Assembly: GCF_016427565.1 (NCBI RefSeq)
Contig: NZ_JAELXT010000013.1
Span: forward strand, 1-64,000
Source of the DNA: Microvirga splendida
GTDB lineage: Bacteria; Pseudomonadota; Alphaproteobacteria; Rhizobiales; Beijerinckiaceae
Direction of reading: 5' to 3'
DNA length: 64,000 nucleotides
Shown: positions 53,106 through 64,000 of the stretch, in pieces
How the letters are laid out: each line of letters opens with the position of its first letter
Numbering within the stretch: position 1 is the stretch's first letter
Notes under the pieces: generated by a model
What the model was told of the DNA's origin: nothing
Database searches by the model: none
What the model saw: only the letters and a program-made list of their open reading frames with translations
Translations under genes and position numbers: made by a program

Positions 53106-54092
53106 ATGGCGGTACTGGTGACGGGGGGCGCGGGCTATATCGGCAGCCACATGGTGCTCGAACTCCTGGACGCCGGCGAGATGGTGGTGGTGCTCGACAA
53201 CCTGTCGACGGGCTTCCGCTGGGCCGTGCCGCAGGAGGCCACATTCATCGCCGGCGACGTGAGCGACGCAGGCCTCGTGTCCGGCATCATCGACGAGCAC
53301 GGCATCGACAGCATCCTGCATTTTGCCGCCAGGATCGTGGTGCCGGAATCCGTCACCGACTCGCTGGGCTACTACTTCGGCAATACGGTGAAGACCCGGG
53401 CGCTCATCGAAACGGCGGTCCGGAAGGGGATCAAGAACTTCGTCTTTTCCTCCACGGCTGCGGTCTACGGCAATGCCGAGGCGCCCCTCCTGACCGAGGA
53501 CATGCCGCTGGTGCCGATCAACCCTTACGGCCGCAGCAAGCTCATGAGCGAATGGATGCTGCAGGATGCCCATACGGCCCATGGGCTGCGCTATGCCATC
53601 CTGCGCTATTTCAACGTTGCCGGCGCCGACCCCAAAGGCCGCTCCGGCCAGTCGACCCCTCAGGCGACGCACCTCATCAAGGTGGCGGCTCAAGCCGCGC
53701 TCGGCCAGCGGCCCCATCTCGACGTGTTCGGGACGGACTACAACACGCCGGACGGCACCTGCGTGCGCGACTACATCCAGGTCAACGATCTTGCCCGCGC
53801 GCATCTCGTCGCCCTCCAGCACCTGCGCAATGGCGGCGAGAGCACGGTCATGAATTGCGGCTACGGCCACGGGGCCTCGGTGCTGGAGGTCGTCGACGTG
53901 GTCAAAAGGGTCTCCGGCGTCGATTTCGAGGTCCGCCTGAGCCCGCGCCGGCCCGGCGACCCGGCTCAACTCGTGGCGAAGGTCGACCGGATCCGGGAGC
54001 TGGGCTGGACACCGCAGCACGACGATCTGGAGGCGATCGTCGCTCAGGCCCTGCGCTGGGAGCAGGCCCTGGCGGGTCGAAAAGCCGCATAG
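53106..54092 (+). CDS. galE: UDP-glucose 4-epimerase
   Basis: A 328-residue NAD-dependent epimerase. The Rossmann motif is TGGAGYIGSHM near residue 6, the catalytic Ser/Tyr/Lys are in SSTAAVYG and NPYGRSK (Tyr near 141), and CVRDYIQVNDLARAH is the GalE mark. It interconverts UDP-glucose and UDP-galactose for surface polysaccharides. ATG at 53106 follows GGGAGACGG. Confidence 0.94.
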   Translation: MAVLVTGGAGYIGSHMVLELLDAGEMVVVLDNLSTGFRWAVPQEATFIAGDVSDAGLVSGIIDEHGIDSILHFAARIVVPESVTDSLGYYFGNTVKTRALIETAVRKGIKNFVFSSTAAVYGNAEAPLLTEDMPLVPINPYGRSKLMSEWMLQDAHTAHGLRYAILRYFNVAGADPKGRSGQSTPQATHLIKVAAQAALGQRPHLDVFGTDYNTPDGTCVRDYIQVNDLARAHLVALQHLRNGGESTVMNCGYGHGASVLEVVDVVKRVSGVDFEVRLSPRRPGDPAQLVAKVDRIRELGWTPQHDDLEAIVAQALRWEQALAGRKAA

Positions 54093-54185
54093 GCCCCTAC
54101 CTATAAGGCTAGCTGTCAACCGGCTGTTAACTCTCGTAGTGTCGCAATGGCAGGACGATCCGTCCTGTTTCCGTGAGCGACTCCC

Positions 54186-55403
54186 ATGCGCCAGCTTCTG
54201 GTGCGCCGCCTTTCCGGCGCCCTCCTTCTCGGTTTGAGCTTCACCGCCGGTGCGGCGGTCATGGCATTGCCCGTTCAGGCGCAGGAGGCCTCGCAAGCCG
54301 GGTTCCAGCGCTTCGTCCAGGGGCTCTGGCCGGAGGCCAAGGCGCGGGGCGTCTCCCAGGCCACCTTCAACGAGGCGTTCCGGGGCGTCGAGCCGGATGC
54401 CAAGATTATCGCGCTCACCAAGAAGCAATCTGAGTTCGTCCGCCCGATCTGGGACTACATCAACGGGTCCATCTCGGCCGAGCGTCTGAAGCGCGGCCGG
54501 GAGATGAATGCCGAGTGGTCGAAAACCCTGGCCGCCGTCGAGAAGACCTACGGCGTCCCACGCTCCGTGGTGCTCGGCGTCTGGGGCATGGAGACCAATT
54601 ACGGCAGCTTCACCGGCTCGATCTATGCCATCCGAGCGCTGTCGACCCTGGCCTATACCGGCTATCGCCCCGACTTCTTCCGGGAGGAACTGCTGACAGC
54701 GCTCCAGATTCTGGAGCAGGAGCATGTGGACCGCTCCAAGATGCTGGGCTCCTGGGCCGGCGCCATGGGCCAGACCCAGTTCATGCCCTCGAGCTTCATG
54801 AAATACGCCGTCGACGGTAATCGGGACGGGGTGCGGGACATTTGGTCCTCGGTGCCGGACGCCATGGCGTCCACGGCCAATTACCTGCGCCAGCACGGCT
54901 GGGAGCCGGGGCTGCCCTGGGGCTTTGAGGTCCAGCTGCCGAAGGGATTCGACTTCCGCTACCTGAAGCTGAACTTTGCCCAGTGGCAGACGCTCGGCCT
55001 GCGCCGGTCCGACGGAAAGGCCATGCCTCGGGCAGGCGAAGCCACCCTGTTCCTGCCCGGCGGGGCGGGCGGGCCGGCTTTCCTGGTCACCAAGAACTAC
55101 GATGTCATCAAGGCCTACAATTCGTCGGATGCCTATGCCATGGGCGTGGCCCATCTGGGGGATCGCCTCCTGGGCGGTCTGCCGATCCAGGGGGCCTGGC
55201 CCAAGGGCCCCATGATGGAAAAGGACCAGCGCCAGGAATTGCAGGAGCGCCTCGCCCGCCTGGGCTTCTATGAGGGTGAGACGGACGGCAAGTTCGGCTC
55301 GAAGACCCGGGAGGCCGTGCGGAACTTCCAGCTCCGGCGTGGTTTGATCCCGGACGGCTATGCGGATTATGCTGTCTTGCGCGAACTGCGCGCGACCCGC
55401 TGA
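54186..55403 (+). CDS. Lytic murein transglycosylase (MltB family) with peptidoglycan-binding domain
   Basis: A 405-residue periplasmic enzyme that cleaves peptidoglycan glycan strands. It has a signal peptide (LSGALLLGLSFTAGAAVMALPVQA) and the catalytic Glu in GVWGMETNYGSFTG near residue 137, followed by MGQTQFMPSSFMKYAVDGNRDG typical of MltB-type SLT domains. A C-terminal PG_binding_1 domain spans residues about 345-400 (RLARLGFYEGETDGKFGSKT). It is close to a degenerate SGNH gene that may be co-transcribed. Confidence 0.92.
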   Translation: MRQLLVRRLSGALLLGLSFTAGAAVMALPVQAQEASQAGFQRFVQGLWPEAKARGVSQATFNEAFRGVEPDAKIIALTKKQSEFVRPIWDYINGSISAERLKRGREMNAEWSKTLAAVEKTYGVPRSVVLGVWGMETNYGSFTGSIYAIRALSTLAYTGYRPDFFREELLTALQILEQEHVDRSKMLGSWAGAMGQTQFMPSSFMKYAVDGNRDGVRDIWSSVPDAMASTANYLRQHGWEPGLPWGFEVQLPKGFDFRYLKLNFAQWQTLGLRRSDGKAMPRAGEATLFLPGGAGGPAFLVTKNYDVIKAYNSSDAYAMGVAHLGDRLLGGLPIQGAWPKGPMMEKDQRQELQERLARLGFYEGETDGKFGSKTREAVRNFQLRRGLIPDGYADYAVLRELRATR

Positions 55404-55458
55404 CGGAACCGTCCTACGGCTCTATGCCAGGCTGGTCCGGACGAGGATGGAACCGCCC

Positions 55459-56694
55459 ATGAGGATAGTGCCGATCCTTCGATGCATGACCCTGGCCCTG
55501 CTCCTGGGAGCGGGCGGGATCGATGCCGCCCTGGCGCAGTCCGGCTATTACCAGCAGCCGGGCTATCGCGATCCGCGGGCTTATCCGCCCGGCTACTACC
55601 CCGGAAAGCTCGTGCAGCCGGCCCAGCCACAGCAGGGCTTCAGCTTAAGACGCTTCTTCGGCGCTCAGGAGGAGCCGCCGGCGCGTGCTCCCGTGTCCAG
55701 GCCCCGCAGGTCCACGCCCCCGCCGGCGGCCGTCGCGAAGCAGGAGAAGCCGAAGGTCGATCCGAGCACCCATGTGGTGGTGTTCGGCGACGCCCTGGCG
55801 AGATATGCCCGCCAGGGGCTCGACGCCCATTTCGACGACGACCAGGATGTCGCCGTCGTGTCCAAGGTCAGGAGCGACACGAACCTCGTTCGCAGCGACC
55901 CGGCCGACTGGCCCAACTTCATCAAGGCCACCCTCGACGGGGGGCAGAAAACCTCCGTGGCCGTCGTCATGCTGGGCACGAACGACCGGCAGTCGATCCG
56001 CGACGGCGACGAGAGCGTGGAGCCCCTGTCGGACCGCTGGAGGGAACTCTACCGTCAGCGGGTCGACGCGATCACGGGCGTTCTGAAGGAACGCAAGGTC
56101 CCCTTCGTCTGGATCGGCCTGCCGCCCATGAAGAACAGCAAGATTTCCGACGATCTCGTTGCCATGAACGAGATCTACAAGGAAAGCGTGCAGCGCAACG
56201 GCGGCGTCTATGTGGATATCTGGCCGGGCTTCGTGGACGAGGACAACCGCTACACTGCTGTCGGCCCGGACGTGGATGGTGATCCCACCAAGCTACGCAC
56301 CAACGAAGGCGTGTTCTTCACCCGGGCCGGCGCGCGGAAAGTGGCCTTCTTCGCCGATACGGAAATCAAGCGGGTCCTCGGACTCGGAGGAGCGGTCACG
56401 GCAGCCGCTCCCACGCAAATCGCACCGGCCGATGGGTCTGCCGGACCCACGGTCGAGGTGGCCTTGCCATCCCCGCCGGATGCCGCCACTCCTGTGGCCC
56501 TGCCGCAGAAGCCGCTGGTTGGCCCGGTTCTGCCGCTGACCCGCCAGGAGGTGGCACCGGGCGGAGCGCTGGTCTCGGCCCCGCCGAAACTGACGGGTGA
56601 CCATGCCTACTCGGTTCAGCGCGCCCTGCGGGTCGGAGCCGCCCCCAACTCACGCCCCGGTCGGGCGGACGATTTCCGCTGGCCGAATCCATAA
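55459..56694 (+). CDS. DUF459 / SGNH-fold protein lacking catalytic Ser and His
   Basis: A 411-residue secreted protein with signal peptide (ILRCMTLALLLGAGGIDAALAQ), a Pro/Tyr/Arg-rich region and an SGNH-like domain (about residues 105-300). The block I motif GDSL reads GDAL (Ala112) and the block V motif D-G-x-H reads E-G-V-F (Phe286), so the catalytic Ser and His are missing, while the block III motif GTND is kept. A Pro-rich C-terminal tail follows. ATG at 55459 starts the signal peptide; 55447 is an alternative. It may act as a structural or carbohydrate-binding cell-envelope protein. Confidence 0.8.
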   Translation: MRIVPILRCMTLALLLGAGGIDAALAQSGYYQQPGYRDPRAYPPGYYPGKLVQPAQPQQGFSLRRFFGAQEEPPARAPVSRPRRSTPPPAAVAKQEKPKVDPSTHVVVFGDALARYARQGLDAHFDDDQDVAVVSKVRSDTNLVRSDPADWPNFIKATLDGGQKTSVAVVMLGTNDRQSIRDGDESVEPLSDRWRELYRQRVDAITGVLKERKVPFVWIGLPPMKNSKISDDLVAMNEIYKESVQRNGGVYVDIWPGFVDEDNRYTAVGPDVDGDPTKLRTNEGVFFTRAGARKVAFFADTEIKRVLGLGGAVTAAAPTQIAPADGSAGPTVEVALPSPPDAATPVALPQKPLVGPVLPLTRQEVAPGGALVSAPPKLTGDHAYSVQRALRVGAAPNSRPGRADDFRWPNP

Positions 56695-56713
56695 GGCGCG
56701 TTCAGGAACATCA

Positions 56714-56745
56714 AAGTGGCGGCTCACCCACGTGAGCCGCCACTT
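56714..56745. terminator. Bidirectional terminator between the SGNH-like gene and gltD
   Basis: AAGTGGCGGCTCAC at 56714-56727 pairs perfectly with GTGAGCCGCCACTT at 56732-56745 around a 4-nt loop. It sits between two converging genes and has A-rich and T-rich flanks on the two sides. Confidence 0.8.
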
Positions 56746-56773
56746 CTCGTTTCGCGAACGAACGATCGCGGGC

Positions 56774-58195
56774 TTACACCGGGAGGGTGCTGGAGCCCAT
56801 CAGGAAGGTGTCGATGGAGCGTGCCGCCTGACGGCCCTCCCGGATCGCCCACACGACAAGCGACTGTCCGCGGCGCATGTCGCCGGCGACGAAGATCTTC
56901 TCGTTGGATGTCCTGTAGCTCCGGTCGTCGGCCACCACGTTGCCGCGCCGGTCCATGGCGACGCCGGACTGCTCGAGCAGTCCCTCCTTCACCGATCCGG
57001 CAAAGCCGATGGCGATGAACACGAGGTCGGCCTTGAGGATGAACTCGCTGCCTGGGATCGGCTGGCGCTTTTCGTCGACGCGGGCGCATTGAACACCGAT
57101 GACGCGGCCCTTCTTGCCTTCGATGCCCAGCGTTGCCGCCTGGAACTCGCGCTCCGCGCCTTCCGCCTGACTGGAGGAGGTGCGCATCTTCGTCGGCCAG
57201 TAGGGCCACACGGTGAGCTTGTCCTCGCGCTCCGGCGGCTTGGGCCGAATGTCGAGCTGCGTCACGGAGAGAGCGCCCTGGCGGAACGCGGTGCCGACGC
57301 AGTCGGACGCCGTGTCGCCGCCGCCGATCACCACCACGTGCTTGCCGCCCGCGAGGATCGGCTCGGCGGTCACATCCTCGCCGTTGACGCGTTGGTTGGA
57401 CTGCGTGAGATACGGCATGGCGTAGTGCACGCCGGCGAGGTCCTGACCGGGCAGGTTCGGGTTGCGCGGATCCTCCGCGCCGCCGGCGAACAGAACCGCG
57501 TCGAACTCGTTGTGGAGCGAGGCGAAGCTGCGGTCGACGCCGATGTTGACGCCGCAATGGAAGGTAACGCCCTCGGCTTCCATCTGCTTCACGCGGCGGT
57601 CGATGTGGTACTTCTCCATCTTGAAGTCCGGGATGCCGTAGCGCAGCAGGCCGCCGGGCTTCGCCTGGCGCTCGAACACATGCACGTCATGGCCCGCGCG
57701 GGCGAGCTGCTGAGCTGCCGCCATGCCGGCAGGGCCGGAGCCGATCACGGCCACGCGCTTGCCGGTCTGGATCTCCGCCGGCTCCGGCTTCACGAAGCCC
57801 ATCTCCCAGGCCTTGTCGGCGATGGCCTGCTCGATGGTCTTGATGGTGACCGGCTGGTTCTCGAGGTTAAGCGTGCAGGCTTCCTCGCACGGCGCCGGGC
57901 AGATGCGGCCCGTGAATTCGGGGAAGTTGTTGGTGGTGTGGAGGTTGCGCGCAGCCTCCTCCCAATCGTCCTGCCAGACGAGATCGTTCCAGTCCGGGAT
58001 CTGGTTGTGCACCGGGCAGCCCGTCGGCCCGTGGCAGAAGGGGATGCCGCAATCCATGCAGCGCCCCGCCTGTTTCTTCAGATCGCTGTTGTCGAGCGGC
58101 AGCGTGAACTCGCGGAAGTGGCGCACGCGCTCGCCGGCGAGCTGATACTTCTGCTCCTGCCGGTCGTATTCGAGAAAGCCTGTGACCTTGCCCAT
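56774..58195 (-). CDS. gltD: Glutamate synthase small subunit
   Basis: A 473-residue flavoprotein that passes electrons from NADPH to the large subunit. N-terminal Cys motifs for two Fe4S4 clusters are in [17 protein letters not shown] and [12 protein letters not shown] (residues about 45-110). FAD-binding [14 protein letters not shown] is near residue 150 and NADPH-binding [11 protein letters not shown] near residue 297. It follows gltB with 20 bases between. Confidence 0.95.
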   Translation of the reverse strand: MGKVTGFLEYDRQEQKYQLAGERVRHFREFTLPLDNSDLKKQAGRCMDCGIPFCHGPTGCPVHNQIPDWNDLVWQDDWEEAARNLHTTNNFPEFTGRICPAPCEEACTLNLENQPVTIKTIEQAIADKAWEMGFVKPEPAEIQTGKRVAVIGSGPAGMAAAQQLARAGHDVHVFERQAKPGGLLRYGIPDFKMEKYHIDRRVKQMEAEGVTFHCGVNIGVDRSFASLHNEFDAVLFAGGAEDPRNPNLPGQDLAGVHYAMPYLTQSNQRVNGEDVTAEPILAGGKHVVVIGGGDTASDCVGTAFRQGALSVTQLDIRPKPPEREDKLTVWPYWPTKMRTSSSQAEGAEREFQAATLGIEGKKGRVIGVQCARVDEKRQPIPGSEFILKADLVFIAIGFAGSVKEGLLEQSGVAMDRRGNVVADDRSYRTSNEKIFVAGDMRRGQSLVVWAIREGRQAARSIDTFLMGSSTLPV

Positions 58196-58215
58196 GGGTT
58201 TGCCCCTTACAATCC

Positions 58216-62931
<4,716 letters not shown>

Positions 62932-62972
62932 GGCAGATCCTCACATCCGAACGCGGTCTTTAAGATTCTTTG

Positions 62973-63024
62973 AGGCGGCTTTTGGGCCTGCCGGATGATC
63001 GGATCGTCCGGATGCCCGCCGCTT
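62973..63024 (-). promoter_or_regulatory. Long interrupted hairpin in the gltB leader
   Basis: Three nested arm pairs are present: AGGCGGC with GCCGCTT, GGGC with GCCC, and CCGGA with TCCGG, with small internal loops. It lies 42 bases upstream of the gltB start and would be transcribed as part of its leader. It may be a regulatory RNA fold or a repeat element. Confidence 0.4.
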
Positions 63025-63418
63025 CTTCAGGTTTCGAGGGTGGGTCCGGCAGGGGAGCCCGCTCCTCGCGGGCATCCTTTGGGCTTGAGTTCAGCCCAGA
63101 GTCGCCCGTCCCGCCCACGTTTTGCGGGCGGCTTTCGTGGTATCTCGTTTCGTTCGCGTGGTGCGAAGCATCAAGAAAACCCCAGGGCGTCAAAGAGAAG
63201 GGTGCGGGCACCCCAAAAGGGACAGCATGGCTGTCCTAATGAGGGCAAACTGCCAGAGTTTGTTGCAGGGCACAAGTGGGTTTAGAAAAATTTTAGACAA
63301 AAGTTACAAGTCGGCGACTCAGGGTGTAACAAAAACAGCTTTTGGCCTATCTCGGCGCAAGTCTCCTCCGATGGGTCAATGTTCTTGACTTGTTGCCAGG
63401 GACGATGAGGCGCCTGCA

Positions 63419-63473
63419 CCCGTTCCGCCACGGGAGCATCCGGGCCATGCCTGAAAAGGCATTTCCCTCCCGG
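63419..63473 (+). promoter_or_regulatory. Tandem hairpins in the leader of the threonine aldolase gene
   Basis: The first hairpin is CCCGT (63419-63423) with ACGGG (63430-63434). The second is ATGCCT-GAAA-AGGCAT (63447-63462) enclosed by CCGGG (63440-63444) with CCCGG (63469-63473). The set ends 25 bases before the ATG. It could be a small regulatory leader; it does not match a riboswitch consensus I can recognise. Confidence 0.35.
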
Positions 63474-63497
63474 GCTCGATGTTCTAGGAGAGCATCC

Positions 63498-64000
63498 ATG
63501 AACTTCGCCAGCGACAACATCGTGGGAGCCAGCGCTCCCGTCCTCCAGGCCATCGTGCAGGCCAATGCCGGCGCCATGGCGGCTTATGGCAACGACGAGA
63601 TCTCCAGGCGCGTCAGGGCGCGCTTCAGCGAGATCTTCGAGCGTGAGGTGTCCGTCTTCTTCGCGACGACGGGGACGGCGGCCAATGCGCTCGCCCTCTC
63701 CTCGGCGGTGCCGCCTTATGGGCTCTGCGTCTGCCACCGGGAAGCGCACATCATCGACGACGAATGCGGCGCGCCGGAATTCTTCATGCATGGCGCCAAG
63801 CTCGCCGGTCTGCCGGGCGTGGGCGCCAAGCTGAGGGCCGAGGATGTCGCGGCCTATGTGAAGAGCTTGCCTAAGGCCGTGAAGCAGATGCCGCCGAAGG
63901 CGCTCTCGATCTCGCAGGTGAGCGAGGGCGGCCTCGTCTACAGCCTCGACGAGCTGGCGGCCCTGGGTCAGGTCTGCCGCGAGCATGGACTGTCCTTCCA
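63498..64000 (+). CDS. Low-specificity L-threonine aldolase, 3' part outside the window
   Basis: The first 167 codons of a PLP enzyme of the threonine aldolase/beta-eliminating lyase family that cleaves threonine to glycine and acetaldehyde. The start MNFASDNIVGASAPVL is typical of the alphaproteobacterial enzyme, and the motif TGTAANALAL and the His in REAHIIDDECGAPEFF are conserved PLP-site residues. The PLP lysine lies beyond the window end. ATG at 63498 follows AGGAG at 63486-63490. Confidence 0.88.
   Translation, partial: MNFASDNIVGASAPVLQAIVQANAGAMAAYGNDEISRRVRARFSEIFEREVSVFFATTGTAANALALSSAVPPYGLCVCHREAHIIDDECGAPEFFMHGAKLAGLPGVGAKLRAEDVAAYVKSLPKAVKQMPPKALSISQVSEGGLVYSLDELAALGQVCREHGLSF

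Larger units (their letters stand above)
62932..63497. other. Divergent intergenic region between gltB and the threonine aldolase gene
   Basis: About 570 bases with no supported gene. It has a long hairpin at 62973-63024 near gltB, an AT-rich stretch around 63280-63350 that likely holds promoters, an inverted pair GTTACA (63303-63308) and TGTAAC (63325-63330), and two hairpins just before the aldolase gene. The open frames here (63122-63388 and others) lack coding character. Confidence 0.6.

Noticed and set aside
52083-55154. 1023-residue frame on the minus strand across galE, galU and the transglycosylase gene
   Set aside because: Overlaps three confidently identified genes in other frames and has shadow-like composition.

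Overview
The window is one stretch of high-GC bacterial chromosome that fits an alphaproteobacterium of the Hyphomicrobiales (Rhizobiales), with a Microvirga/Methylobacterium-like genus as the best guess. The evidence is an ornithine decarboxylase plus homospermidine synthase pair, two TAXI-type TRAP transporters, a fused indolepyruvate oxidoreductase, and short dispersed palindromic repeats between genes. I see no phage, plasmid, insertion sequence, CRISPR array or rRNA.

Layout: 1-76 is an initiator tRNA missing its first base. 0.5-3.8 kb is a TAXI-TRAP uptake operon. 3.9-5.3 kb holds a DUF533 protein and a secreted unknown. 5.6-9.3 kb is a sugar-acid catabolic group (IlvD/Edd dehydratase, SDR dehydrogenase, 2-hydroxyacid dehydrogenase). 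9.4-11.2 kb has a TfoX-C-like protein, an EamA exporter and a MarR regulator. 11.3-14.5 kb is an NMT1/THI5-type ABC importer with an extra secreted gene. 14.6-16.2 kb is an OpgG/OpgD protein. 16.3-21.7 kb is a polyamine region with a long leader. 22.1-28.2 kb is a zinc-type metal locus: small His-rich peptide, ABC ATPase, permease, binding protein, CobW GTPase, WD40 protein and small partners. 28.3-29.9 kb is a second OpgG/OpgD protein. 30.0-33.8 kb is a second TAXI-TRAP operon with a DUF1850 gene. 34.1-37.4 kb has a gamma-glutamyltransferase-family enzyme and a DUF1007-NicO metal pair. 37.6-42.4 kb joins indolepyruvate oxidoreductase with an aromatic aminotransferase. 42.5-49.4 kb is housekeeping: uracil-DNA glycosylase, a periplasmic 5'-nucleotidase, an HWE-type histidine kinase, ferrochelatase and an inositol-monophosphatase-family phosphatase. 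49.5-56.7 kb is envelope-related: SPFH/NfeD, KdsD, GalU, GalE, lytic transglycosylase and a degenerate SGNH protein. 56.8-62.9 kb is glutamate synthase (gltBD). The window ends inside a threonine aldolase gene.

How the genes work together: periplasmic binding proteins feed four uptake systems (two TRAP, two ABC). In both TRAP operons a strong hairpin lies between the binding-protein gene and the permease gene, as expected if binding protein is made in excess. Ornithine decarboxylase makes putrescine, which homospermidine synthase consumes. The metal ABC importer, CobW chaperone and WD40 protein look like one zinc-homeostasis unit.

No large novel system stands out. The best leads are small: a 51-residue His-rich membrane peptide at the head of the metal operon with a 26-bp palindrome upstream, the long leader of the ornithine decarboxylase gene, an unexplained secreted protein inside an ABC operon, an SGNH-family protein that has lost its catalytic Ser and His, and a perfect 25-bp operator-like palindrome upstream of the indolepyruvate oxidoreductase gene.
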